Assembly (NCBI RefSeq): GCF_003057885.1
Contig: NZ_QAGK01000005.1
Coordinates: 62,001-126,000, forward strand
Reading direction: 5' to 3'
From: Oceaniglobus ichthyenteri
GTDB taxonomy: Bacteria > Pseudomonadota > Alphaproteobacteria > Rhodobacterales > Rhodobacteraceae
Length of the DNA: 64,000 nucleotides
Below, piece by piece: positions 18,597 through 26,627 of this stretch. Positions within the stretch are counted from its first letter, which is position 1. Each line of letters opens with the position of its first letter. The position numbers were made by a program, and so were the translations under genes. The notes beneath the pieces were generated by a model that had not been told where the DNA came from, did not search any database, and saw nothing but the letters and a program-made list of their open reading frames with translations.

Positions 18597-19549
18597 TCGT
18601 CCAACGCCAGATCGCGGGCCTCTGCCGCCTCGCCTGCAGGAAAGATCAGCGCGGTTTGGGGCGTGATCAACGTTTCAAACCCTTCGGGCAATCCGTCTGC
18701 CGGGGTCACGGCGGGATACATCCAGTTGGTTGTCGGAATCACCGATTGAAACCCGTCCGTGACCATGAATCGCAAAAATTCATGGGCCAGGTCAATCTGA
18801 TCGGACGAGGCGACAGCCGCCGCCACCTCAACCTGTAAATAGTGGCCTTCATCAAATGGCGCGGCGACTTTGCTCGCGTCATCCTCGGCGATCAGGTGAT
18901 AGGCGGGCGAGGTGGTGTAAGACAAAACCATATCGGCCTCGCCCTCAAGAAACATGCCGTAACTTTCCGACCACCCCTTGGTCACGGTGACGATGTTATC
19001 GGCCAAGCCTTGCCAAATCTCGGGGGCCGCATCGCCATAGGCGGCCTTGATCCACAGCAAAAGCCCCAGACCGGGGGTCGAGGAACGGGGATCCTGAATA
19101 ACGATTTTCAAATCACTGTCGCCCAAGGCGCGAAAATTGGTTGGCGCGCTCAGGTCGGCATCATGGACGAATGCGAAATAGCCCCAATCATAGGGAACGA
19201 ACATGTCATCCTCCCATTCAATCGGCAGGTCATAGGCGACATCGCCCAGATCATGCCGCGCAAACAGCCCGGTTTCGGCGGCGGCAGCGGTCAGGTTGGC
19301 ATCGAGGCCCAGAACCACATCGGCCCTTGTGCGCGTGCCTTCAAGGCGCAGGCGCGCCAACAGCGCCGCGCCGTCACCCGCCGCGGTGAATTGCAGATCA
19401 CACCCGCACGTGGCCTCAAACGCGGTTTCAATCGCGGGGCCGGGGCCCCATTCGGTGACAAAGCTGTCATAGGTATAAACCGTCAGCACCGGTTTATCCT
19501 GGGCCATTACAGGTGTGGCCAAAAGCATGAGCGGCAGAAGATATTTCAT
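18572..19549 (-). CDS. thiB: Thiamine ABC transporter, substrate-binding protein
   Basis: This 325-residue periplasmic binding protein starts with a signal peptide (MKYLLPLMLLATPVMAQ). Family motifs include LTVYTYDSFVTEWGPGPAI, FEATCGCDLQF and TTNWMYPAVTPADGLPEGF. It delivers thiamine, TMP or TPP to ThiPQ. It is the first gene after the TPP riboswitch, about 70 nt downstream of it. Confidence 0.95.
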   Translation of the reverse strand: MKYLLPLMLLATPVMAQDKPVLTVYTYDSFVTEWGPGPAIETAFEATCGCDLQFTAAGDGAALLARLRLEGTRTRADVVLGLDANLTAAAAETGLFARHDLGDVAYDLPIEWEDDMFVPYDWGYFAFVHDADLSAPTNFRALGDSDLKIVIQDPRSSTPGLGLLLWIKAAYGDAAPEIWQGLADNIVTVTKGWSESYGMFLEGEADMVLSYTTSPAYHLIAEDDASKVAAPFDEGHYLQVEVAAAVASSDQIDLAHEFLRFMVTDGFQSVIPTTNWMYPAVTPADGLPEGFETLITPQTALIFPAGEAAEARDLALDEWLTALSR

Positions 19550-19615
19550 CGTGTCGATCCTTCGTTGGCCCGGGGTTTCGCCCGGGGCACTGGGTGATCG
19601 GAAGTGGGGGAGATG

Positions 19616-19697
19616 TTGATCTCACCTTCCCTCCGCCGGTTCTAACCGGTTCAGGTTCTACGGGTGTACTCTCAGCCAGTGATCTGGCACCCCGAGG
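19616..19697 (-). promoter_or_regulatory. TPP riboswitch (THI element) upstream of thiBPQ
   Basis: Read on the minus strand, the region has all conserved THI-box pieces in order. These are CTCGGGGTGCC, CTGAGAGTACACCCG, GAACCTGAACCGGTTAGAAC and GGCGGAGGGAAGGTGAG. These segments form the TPP aptamer with its pyrimidine-sensing and pyrophosphate-sensing arms. It lies just ahead of thiB. TPP binding is expected to turn the transporter genes off, by transcription termination or translation block; I did not resolve the expression platform. Confidence 0.95.
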
Positions 19698-19795
19698 TAG
19701 GTGTAATGGTAGGCCGAACCGCGCGGCGCGGCAACCGCCCATTGTGGCGCGCCGCGCTTTGGCCTAGCGTCGCGCCATCACCATAAAGGCCGCCC

Positions 19796-20644
19796 ATGAC
19801 CCTTACCGTTTTCTGCGCCGTTTTGTTTGCCGCCCTGCTTCATGCCAGTTGGAATGCCCTGGTAAAAGGCGGGGTCGATAAACGGCTGGGCATGTGCGCG
19901 GTGACGGTGGGGCATTTGCCGCTGGCCCTTATCGCGCTGTTGTTTGTGCCGCTGCCCGCACCCGAAAGCATGCCCTATCTGTTTGGCGGCATGGCCTTGC
20001 ACACCGGATATCAGATTTTTCTGGTGCAATCCTATAAAAAGGGCGATCTGACCCAAGTTTACCCGATCGCGCGCGGCTCGGCCCCGTTGATCGTGGCGGC
20101 GGTTTCGGTGTTTGTGCTGGGGGTCAGTCTGGCACCGTTGGAATTGGCCGGAATCGTGGTGATTGCCTCGGGCATCCTGTCCATCGCGCTGGTGCGACAG
20201 GCCGATGGAATGCGCAATGGCGGGGCGGCGGGCATGGCGTTGATCACCGGCTGTTTTATCGCCTCCTATTCGTTGGTCGATGGCATGGGCGCGCGTCTGG
20301 CGGGCACGGCGGTTGGGTTCTTTGCCTGGATCGCCATTGGCAATGCGGCGATTTTCCTTGCCTATATGTCGGTCAGCGCGCCGCGCACCCTGCCCGGGCT
20401 GTTTGGCGCGGCGAAATGGGTGTTTTGGGTGGGGGGCAGCGCATCATTCATCGCCTATGGCCTGGTGATCTGGGCCTTTACCCAAGCGCCCATCGCCCTG
20501 GTCACCGCCTTGCGCGAAACCAGCATCGTCTTTGCCCTGCTGATTGGCGTGATGTTTTTGAACGAACGGTTGAACCTGCCCAAAGTGCTGGCCACCATGG
20601 CCACATTGCTGGGTGCGGCGCTGTTGCGGCTGTCCAAGGCGTAA
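19796..20644 (+). CDS. EamA (DMT superfamily) transporter
   Basis: A 282-residue protein with ten predicted membrane helices in two EamA repeats (N-terminal LHASWNALVKGG, C-terminal ITGCFIASYSLVDGMGARLA). Such proteins export or exchange small metabolites; the substrate is unknown. It is transcribed divergently from the thi operon with only the riboswitch region between, but its own start is more than 90 bp from the aptamer, so thiamine control is not implied. A further EamA protein lies at 21870-22763. Confidence 0.9.
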   Translation: MTLTVFCAVLFAALLHASWNALVKGGVDKRLGMCAVTVGHLPLALIALLFVPLPAPESMPYLFGGMALHTGYQIFLVQSYKKGDLTQVYPIARGSAPLIVAAVSVFVLGVSLAPLELAGIVVIASGILSIALVRQADGMRNGGAAGMALITGCFIASYSLVDGMGARLAGTAVGFFAWIAIGNAAIFLAYMSVSAPRTLPGLFGAAKWVFWVGGSASFIAYGLVIWAFTQAPIALVTALRETSIVFALLIGVMFLNERLNLPKVLATMATLLGAALLRLSKA

Positions 20645-20705
20645 CGCCCCTTTTCATAATCGCGCGATCCGCCTAGGACTGATCGCGCATGGATGAGAGT
20701 ATATT

Positions 20706-21809
20706 ATGAGCCTGAATACCTTTGGTCACCTGTTCCGCGTCACCACCTGGGGCGAAAGCCACGGCCCCGCCTTGGGCTGCACGATTGATGGCTGCCCCCC
20801 CGGCGTGCCTTTGGATGCGGGCGCGTTGCAACATTGGTTGAACAAACGCAAACCGGGCCAAAACAAATACACCACCCAGCGGCGCGAAGCGGACGCAGTT
20901 GAGATTTTATCGGGCGTCTATGAAGGCGTCAGCACCGGCACGCCGATCCAACTGGCGATTCAGAACACCGATCAGCGGTCAAAGGATTATGGCGACATTG
21001 CCGAAAAATTTCGCCCCGGCCATGCCGATATTTCCTATTGGCAGAAATACGGCGTGCGCGATCCGCGCGGCGGCGGGCGGTCATCCGCGCGCGAAACCGC
21101 GGCGCGGGTGGCGGCAGGCGGCGTGGCGCGGGCGGCGTTGGCACAATTGGTGCCGAGGCTGAAAATCACCGGATATATGGTGCAAATGGGGCCACATGGC
21201 ATTGACCGGGATCGGTTTGATTGGGATCAGATCGCGGCCAATCCATTCTGGACCCCCGATGCGGTGGCCGCGACCGAGTGGGCCAAATACCTCGACGATC
21301 TGCGCAAATCCGGAAATTCCTGCGGCGCGGTGATCGAGGTGGTGGCCCAAGGCACCCCACCCGGATTGGGCGCACCGGTTTATGGCAAGCTCGATACCGA
21401 TCTGGCCGCCGCGATGATGAGCATCAACGCCGTGAAAGGCGTGGAAATCGGCGAAGGCATGGCCGCCGCCGCCCTGACCGGAGAGGCCAATGCCGATGAG
21501 ATTTTCATGGGCAACGACGGCGCGCCGGTGTTTTCATCAAACCATGCGGGCGGAATTTTGGGCGGAATTTCCACCGGTCAGGATGTGGTGGTGCGGTTTG
21601 CGGTGAAGCCGACCTCAAGCATCCTGAAAACCCGCCAGACCATCACCAAATCCGGCGAAGCGGCGGAAATCGTCACCAAAGGCCGGCACGACCCCTGCGT
21701 CGGTATCCGCGCCGTGCCGGTGGGTGAGGCGATGATGGCCTGTGTTATTTTGGACCATCTGCTGTTGGACCGGGGCCAAACCGGCGGCGTGCGCGGTGTG
21801 ATTGGTTAG
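20706..21809 (+). CDS. aroC: Chorismate synthase
   Basis: The 367-residue enzyme makes chorismate from EPSP using reduced FMN, the last step of the shikimate pathway. Signatures are [18 protein letters not shown] near the N-terminus, the [15 protein letters not shown] segment, and the C-terminal [14 protein letters not shown]. Length is normal. It stands 61 bp after the EamA gene and is convergent with another EamA gene. Confidence 0.97.
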   Translation: MSLNTFGHLFRVTTWGESHGPALGCTIDGCPPGVPLDAGALQHWLNKRKPGQNKYTTQRREADAVEILSGVYEGVSTGTPIQLAIQNTDQRSKDYGDIAEKFRPGHADISYWQKYGVRDPRGGGRSSARETAARVAAGGVARAALAQLVPRLKITGYMVQMGPHGIDRDRFDWDQIAANPFWTPDAVAATEWAKYLDDLRKSGNSCGAVIEVVAQGTPPGLGAPVYGKLDTDLAAAMMSINAVKGVEIGEGMAAAALTGEANADEIFMGNDGAPVFSSNHAGGILGGISTGQDVVVRFAVKPTSSILKTRQTITKSGEAAEIVTKGRHDPCVGIRAVPVGEAMMACVILDHLLLDRGQTGGVRGVIG

Positions 21810-21833
21810 GGCAGATTGGGGGCCAGCCCCCAA

Positions 21834-21863
21834 ACCCCCGGGATATTTCGCGCAAGAAAAAAC
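21834..21863 (-). repeat. Dispersed intergenic repeat, copy 2
   Basis: On the minus strand the segment reads TTTTTTCTTGCGCGAAATAT and then CCCGGGGG, matching the family core. The adjacent GGGGGC/GCCCCC pair at 21818-21831 adds a small GC hairpin. It lies between the convergent aroC and EamA genes, where it could end both transcripts. Confidence 0.65.
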
Positions 21864-21869
21864 CCGGCG

Positions 21870-22763
21870 TCAGGTCTGTTTGATCGGGGTCAGTTTTTGT
21901 TGTGCCTTTGAGATTTGCACGGCGAGGATACCACCGGTGATGATCGCCACTCCGATCACATCGACCCATCCCAGCGCCTCGCCGAGCAGCAGTGCCGCGA
22001 TGGTTACGCCCAGGAATGGGTTAAGGAAATGGAATGTCGCGGCGCGCACGGTGCCGATCCGATCCACCAGCATGAACCACACGAATGTGGCCAGAAGGCC
22101 GGGAATGAGCGTGGTATAGGCAAAAGCAAGAACCAGGCGCGTTGACCAGTTCACCCCGTAGGTTTCGATAGCGGCCGACACGACGCCCAGACACACCGCC
22201 CCCACCAGCATTTGCAGCCCGACCACCATCAACAGATTGCCCCCCGACGACGCACCGCGCACCGTCAGCGTAGCCACCGTCAGCGCCGCCGCGCCCATCA
22301 GGCACAGGATCAGCCCGGTCACATCGACGCCCCCCGACAGGCGCGAGCCCATGATCAGCAGCACGCCAAACATCCCCGCCCCCAGCCCGAACAGGCCCAG
22401 AGGGCGGGTTTTTTCGCCCAGAAACATCCAACCGGCAAAGGCGACCATCAACGGCAGCGACGAGGCGATGATTGAGGCAAGCCCCGCCTCGACCTTTTGC
22501 ATCGCCACAAAGTTCAGGCCGAGATACAGCGCGTTCTGGCATATTCCGAATATGATGGTGGCGCGCCATTGTCCCCGGCTGAGCCGCCAAGTTTGGCCCA
22601 AGGCCCGCGCGATTGCGATGCCGATGAACCCGGCCAGAAAAAACCGCAGCGACAGCGCCATCAAGGGTGGCGCGTCGAACACGATCATCCGCGCACTGGT
22701 AAACGCCGATGACCACATCAACGCAAACGCCACACCCATTACAATCGCCTTGATGTCCACCAC
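21870..22763 (-). CDS. EamA (DMT superfamily) transporter
   Basis: A 297-residue protein with ten predicted membrane helices in two EamA repeats (FALMWSSAFTSARMIVF early on). The substrate is unknown. It begins with tandem GTG codons at 22763. It lies 68 bp downstream of, and in the same direction as, the MarR gene that closes the heterocycle operon. It could therefore be a read-through member of that operon, for example an exporter of a pathway product, but the gap is larger than any other in the operon. Confidence 0.88.
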   Translation of the reverse strand: MVDIKAIVMGVAFALMWSSAFTSARMIVFDAPPLMALSLRFFLAGFIGIAIARALGQTWRLSRGQWRATIIFGICQNALYLGLNFVAMQKVEAGLASIIASSLPLMVAFAGWMFLGEKTRPLGLFGLGAGMFGVLLIMGSRLSGGVDVTGLILCLMGAAALTVATLTVRGASSGGNLLMVVGLQMLVGAVCLGVVSAAIETYGVNWSTRLVLAFAYTTLIPGLLATFVWFMLVDRIGTVRAATFHFLNPFLGVTIAALLLGEALGWVDVIGVAIITGGILAVQISKAQQKLTPIKQT

Positions 22764-22831
22764 TGCACCCCTATGCCAATCGCGCCATGGCTAACCTGTG
22801 GAATGGCAAATGCCAAATCCGAAAGCGCAGA

Positions 22832-23251
22832 TCATACCAATCGGCGCAACAGCGCGCCCAGCTGCGCCTGTTCCTCCGGCGTGAGCGGCGCAAGGGTTGC
22901 GGCGGTGATCCGCGCGCCCGCCTTGTGCAACCTGTCGATCATGCCCTTGGCTTTGGGCGTCAGGGTGATCAGCCGACGCCGTTTGTCGCCGGGATAAGGC
23001 GTCAGCCCGATCAGACCCTTGGCGCGCAGGCGGTCCACCACGCCCTTGATCGTTGCCACATCCATCGCCGCCGCACGGCCCAGTTCGTTTTGCGAACTCG
23101 GGCCGTTTTCATAGAGCCGGATCAGGGTGGAAAACTGTGTCGGGGTCAGGCCTTCGGGCGCTTCGGCCTGAAAGATCAGGGCGTGGCGTTGACTGACCTG
23201 GCGCAGCAAAAACCCCACCTGATCGTCCAGGCGATAGGGGGTGTCGCTCAC
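22832..23251 (-). CDS. MarR-family transcriptional regulator, putative regulator of the heterocycle locus
   Basis: The 139-residue MarR protein has a winged helix at about 40-110 (GLTPTQFSTLIRLYENGP, AAAMDVATIKGVVDRLRAKG, then the wing PYPGDKRRRLITLTPKA). MarR dimers usually repress catabolic genes and are released by an aromatic ligand. It is the seventh and last gene of the leftward operon, with a GTG start overlapping the preceding stop (GTGA), so it would be autoregulated with the enzymes. It is the only regulator gene inside the locus and is my best candidate for binding the shared element at 30191 and 32482. Confidence 0.9.
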   Translation of the reverse strand: MSDTPYRLDDQVGFLLRQVSQRHALIFQAEAPEGLTPTQFSTLIRLYENGPSSQNELGRAAAMDVATIKGVVDRLRAKGLIGLTPYPGDKRRRLITLTPKAKGMIDRLHKAGARITAATLAPLTPEEQAQLGALLRRLV

Positions 23252-23832
23252 CTTAATCCATCCTCGCCTTTGGCCTGATCATGGGTCAGCCCGCCAACCC
23301 GTGGCAAGGGGCGGCCAGAATCGGTGACGGCCACGGCGACCATGATTTCACCTGCGCGCGGTGCGTCGTTCAGGCGTATTTCGACCCCGTCAAAATGGCT
23401 GCGCACATAGGCGGCGTGCTTGTGACCCAACGGCACATCGAGATCCTGCCCCGGCCCGCCCATTTTTTTGGATGAGGGCACGAGGGCGGCGCCCTTTTCC
23501 ACCGCCGCGCGCAGGGGTGCGCCCAGTTTCGGGTGCAAAATCGCGGCGGCATGTTCCAATTCGCCGTTTTCCCCAACCATCGCCGCCTTGCCATAGCTTT
23601 CGGCCTGATCCGGGGTGATGCCCAGCGCTTTGACGCATTTATCGCCCAACAGTGCGCCCAATTCCGCGCCGATGTCCATCAGCGGCGTCAGATCCTCAAC
23701 ATATTGTCCGGCAAAGGGGTTGGCGATTACCGCCACCGCCACTGCCTTGCGGGTGGGGGGCGCGATGGCGCGGCCCATTTCGGTGTGGGTTTCTTCGACC
23801 CAAACAGCGATTTTGCGAATATCCGCGCTCAT
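23248..23832 (-). CDS. AA_synth (DUF1185) family protein, paralogue A
   Basis: The 194-residue protein fits Pfam AA_synth (PF06684): AVIANPFAGQYVEDLTPLMD, YGKAAMVGENGELEHAAA, and HFDGVEIRLNDAPRAGE. Structures of the family show a chorismate-mutase-like fold and suggest small-molecule metabolism, but no reaction is established. It is about half identical by eye to the adjacent paralogue at 23829-24413. It overlaps both neighbours by 4 bp. Conserved Asn-Pro-Phe-Ala-Gly, the Glu-His pair in GELEHAA and Asp in LNDAPR are candidate active-site residues (inference). Confidence 0.88.
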   Translation of the reverse strand: MSADIRKIAVWVEETHTEMGRAIAPPTRKAVAVAVIANPFAGQYVEDLTPLMDIGAELGALLGDKCVKALGITPDQAESYGKAAMVGENGELEHAAAILHPKLGAPLRAAVEKGAALVPSSKKMGGPGQDLDVPLGHKHAAYVRSHFDGVEIRLNDAPRAGEIMVAVAVTDSGRPLPRVGGLTHDQAKGEDGLR

Positions 23833-24413
23833 TTCAAACCATCCTGTCCGGTGATGTTTTCAGCCAACAATCCGCCGCTGCGGGTATGTACCCGTGGGCC
23901 GGTTGTCATCGCCAGAACATAGGCCAATTCATCGGCGCGCGGCGCATCGTTCAGCCCCACCTCGATACTGTCAAAGTGACTGCGCACATACGATGCGTTG
24001 ATATGGGTGATTGGCACATCCAGCCGCGCGCCCGCATGGCCCACCTTTTTGGTGCTGGGCACGATCGCCTTGGGTGCGCCCAACACTTCGCGCATGGAAT
24101 AACCCCCCGGCGCGTGCCACAGCGCGCCATGTTCCAATTCGCCATTGGTGCCGATGATCGCGCCTTTGCCATAGCCTTCGATTTTGGCCGGATCGCCGCC
24201 CAATTCATTCAGCAACCGCCGCGCCATGGACAGGCCCAGGGGTTTGAGATCTTCCATGAAGGGTTGGATATCGGCCACATAGCCGCCCGCAAACGGGTTG
24301 GCGATGATGGCGATGATGGCACCGCGCAACAGCGGCTCGGGGGGGGGAGGGCCGAATTCGTGAAAGATTTCTTCGATTTGGGTGGCGATTTTGCGGATTT
24401 TAACCTCAGGCAT
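23829..24413 (-). CDS. AA_synth (DUF1185) family protein, paralogue B
   Basis: The 194-residue protein is the tandem partner of paralogue A: AIIANPFAGGYVADIQPFME, YGKGAIIGTNGELEHGAL, HFDSIEVGLNDAPRADE. Matching length and aligned motifs point to duplication followed by divergence, or to a heteromeric complex. It overlaps the UPF0280 gene by 8 bp and paralogue A by 4 bp. In this setting it may act on a ring-opened or partly reduced heterocycle, but that rests on context only. Confidence 0.88.
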   Translation of the reverse strand: MPEVKIRKIATQIEEIFHEFGPPPPEPLLRGAIIAIIANPFAGGYVADIQPFMEDLKPLGLSMARRLLNELGGDPAKIEGYGKGAIIGTNGELEHGALWHAPGGYSMREVLGAPKAIVPSTKKVGHAGARLDVPITHINASYVRSHFDSIEVGLNDAPRADELAYVLAMTTGPRVHTRSGGLLAENITGQDGLK

Positions 24414-25239
24414 GGGTGGGTTCCTTTTGTTCGATGAGATTGGGCGCGCCGATGATTTCGGATTCCCCGCCCAGAAACAACGCGGCGGCGGTGATCAAGC
24501 CCCGCGCCGCCATATCCTGTGCAACAGCGGCCCCCTTGGCCAGGGCGCGGCGCTGTTCGATTGGGCAAAGCGCGCCCAAACCGGTGACAACCGGGCGCGC
24601 GCCCAAATCGCTGTCGGGGGTGAGCTGGTTGGCAGGGGTGCGGGTAATGGCCGGATGAGCGGGCAGATCAACCGCGTTGGCAATCAGCGTGGCGGCCACA
24701 TCGGCCATGGCGGCGGTTTTGGCCACCACCGTCACCTGATCGGCAATGCCCAAGGAATGGCTGCGCCCGCCCCGCCCCGATGTGGCGATGCCGCGCACCG
24801 GGCTGTCGGCACTCAGGGTGATGCGGCCGCGATCTTGGCCATCTGATCCGGCCATGGCGAGGCGGAAATCCTGCCCCGGCGTCAGGAACACTGCAATATC
24901 GCCACCGTTGTTCACATAGGCCCGGCGCAAACCCGGCACGGCCATGGCCGCCAGCACGGTTTCGGCCACGGCCCCGGCCACCGCCGCCATCGGGGTGACG
25001 AACACGCCACAATGGGGCAGGCAGGCGGCGTGCATTTTGCGCGCAATCGCGCCCATGGGCATGGCCCCAACGGGTTGGCGCAACAGCGGCAATTCGTCGG
25101 CCAGCTCCTGTAACACCGTGGAAAACCGCGCCTGTGCCGCCGCAAACGCCGCAGCGCGCGCCCCATCTGCCCCGATGATCAAATCAATCGGCCCGTGATG
25201 AAGATGCAGCCGATCCCCCGGCAGGCGCGCCGCGATCAT
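24406..25239 (-). CDS. UPF0280 family protein (ApbE-like fold), candidate flavin transferase
   Basis: The 277-residue protein matches UPF0280: ARFSTVLQELADELPLLRQP, then HCGVFVTPMAAVAGAVAETV, AYVNNGGDIAVFL, and GIATSGRGGRSHSLGIADQV. UPF0280 structures fall in the ApbE-like superfamily, and ApbE attaches FMN covalently to target proteins. The segment NNGGDIAVFL followed by GIATSGRGGRS mirrors the ApbE pattern of a nucleotide loop and a later Ser/Gly loop. It starts at 25239 with an ATGA overlap to the reductase gene, whose studied E. barkeri relative carries covalent flavin. A flavinylation role is inference. An in-frame extension further upstream lies inside the reductase gene and is rejected. 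Confidence 0.82.
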   Translation of the reverse strand: MIAARLPGDRLHLHHGPIDLIIGADGARAAAFAAAQARFSTVLQELADELPLLRQPVGAMPMGAIARKMHAACLPHCGVFVTPMAAVAGAVAETVLAAMAVPGLRRAYVNNGGDIAVFLTPGQDFRLAMAGSDGQDRGRITLSADSPVRGIATSGRGGRSHSLGIADQVTVVAKTAAMADVAATLIANAVDLPAHPAITRTPANQLTPDSDLGARPVVTGLGALCPIEQRRALAKGAAVAQDMAARGLITAAALFLGGESEIIGAPNLIEQKEPTHA

Positions 25240-26627
25240 CGGCGCACCCGGCGGATTGCGGGGGTCAGCACCTCGGAGACCGGGCGCACCCGGTCCATGT
25301 GGCCGCCCATCGCCGCATAATCGGCGCGTTTCATGGTAAATTCGATGGGGGCGACCAAAGCCGGGGTCGGCACATAGCCAAAAGCGTTGCTGGGCATATC
25401 CATCACATCGGCCATCACCGTAATGCCGCCCCCTGGCCACACATAACCCACAGCACCGCCCACGGTAACCCGGGTCAGCGCGTCCTTGACGCTGCGGGTC
25501 AGGCCCACGGGGTTTTCGGTAACGCCCGCGCGCAATGATCCCCCCGCGCCACCCATGAACAGCACCGAACACAGGGACGGTTCGCAATTGTCGGCAATCC
25601 GTTCGGCAATGGCGCGCAACGGGTCGGGGATTTCGGCGGGTTGCGGGGTGAAATCCGCATCCAACACGAAATACTCCCATTGTTCGCCCGTGGTTGAAAT
25701 CATCAACAGGCGCAAACCGGGCCAGGCGATCTTTGGGTCGATCTTTTTGATGATCGTCAACGGGTCGGTCACATCGGTGCCGCCCCATCCGGTGCCGTGC
25801 CCGGCCACCTGAAAATACCGCCCCGGGGTTGATCGCCGCCCGGTGACGCGAATGCCAGCGGGGCGCATATCCAACTGTTTGCCCGCCTCATGTTCGGTCA
25901 AAACGCCGGTGATATGGTCATCGACCACGATCACCTCATCCACATGGGGGGCCCATTGTTTGGCAAACATCCCGATGGTGGCCGAGCCACAGCCGACGCG
26001 CATCAGTTTTTCTGCCACCCCGTCAATGATCGGGGCCTGGCCCGCCTGCACCACGATGTTCACCCCATCGTCGATCTGCATTTCCACCGCTTCGCGATTG
26101 CACAGGGCCAATAGCGCGTCACAGGTCACGCGCCCTTCGGCCTTTGAGCCGCCGGTCAAATGGTCAACCCCCCCAAGGCTGAGCATTTTTGACCCGTATT
26201 CGCCGGTCATCACATGGCCGATCGGTTCGCCCTTGACCCGCACGATGGCGCATTCCGCGCCGATGTGGCGGTCGGTGTCGATTTTCACCTTTACGCCGCA
26301 GTACGAAAAGATGCCTTCGGTCACGACCGTGATCATATCGGCATCATCCACCATCTGTGACACGATGAAGGGGGCCGGTTTGTAATCCGGGTATGTGGTG
26401 CCTGCGCCAATCGCGGTGACAAAGGGGCGATCCCCCTGAATGATGTCGCCATTCCAATCGCGGCCCAAAAACGGCACCACTGGCCCGCCGCCCTCAATCA
26501 CCGTCAGCGGATCAAGGCGCACCAGTTCGCCATCGTGATTGGCATAACGGTCGCACGCCCCCGAACGCCCCGGCGCGATGTAACACATCACCGGGCAGGC
26601 ATCGCAGCGGAGTTTTTCTTCGCTCAT
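25236..26627 (-). CDS. 6-hydroxynicotinate reductase-like iron-sulfur protein
   Basis: The 463-residue protein resembles the proteins annotated as 6-hydroxynicotinate reductase (Hnr). In Eubacterium barkeri Hnr reduces 6-hydroxynicotinate to 1,4,5,6-tetrahydro-6-oxonicotinate and carries covalent flavin plus FeS clusters. The N-terminus has C8, C11, C15 and C25 (CDACPVMC then GACDRY), suited to one [4Fe-4S] cluster. Later cysteines include NCEPSLC. Glycine-rich segments GCGSATIGMF and GHGTGWGGTD may bind flavin. No separate ferredoxin domain is visible, so electron supply may differ from the anaerobe. It is coupled by 4-bp overlaps to the molybdenum subunit upstream and UPF0280 downstream. 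Confidence 0.82.
   Translation of the reverse strand: MSEEKLRCDACPVMCYIAPGRSGACDRYANHDGELVRLDPLTVIEGGGPVVPFLGRDWNGDIIQGDRPFVTAIGAGTTYPDYKPAPFIVSQMVDDADMITVVTEGIFSYCGVKVKIDTDRHIGAECAIVRVKGEPIGHVMTGEYGSKMLSLGGVDHLTGGSKAEGRVTCDALLALCNREAVEMQIDDGVNIVVQAGQAPIIDGVAEKLMRVGCGSATIGMFAKQWAPHVDEVIVVDDHITGVLTEHEAGKQLDMRPAGIRVTGRRSTPGRYFQVAGHGTGWGGTDVTDPLTIIKKIDPKIAWPGLRLLMISTTGEQWEYFVLDADFTPQPAEIPDPLRAIAERIADNCEPSLCSVLFMGGAGGSLRAGVTENPVGLTRSVKDALTRVTVGGAVGYVWPGGGITVMADVMDMPSNAFGYVPTPALVAPIEFTMKRADYAAMGGHMDRVRPVSEVLTPAIRRVRR

Noticed and set aside
25240-25788. N-terminal extension of the UPF0280 protein
   Set aside because: The added region lies within the reductase gene in another frame; the ATG at 25239 gives the expected coupling overlap and family length.
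25236-26627. Canonical ApbE flavinylation motif in the reductase
   Set aside because: No clear SGAT[ST]-type motif was found; GSATIG is similar but out of register, so it is not claimed as the acceptor site.
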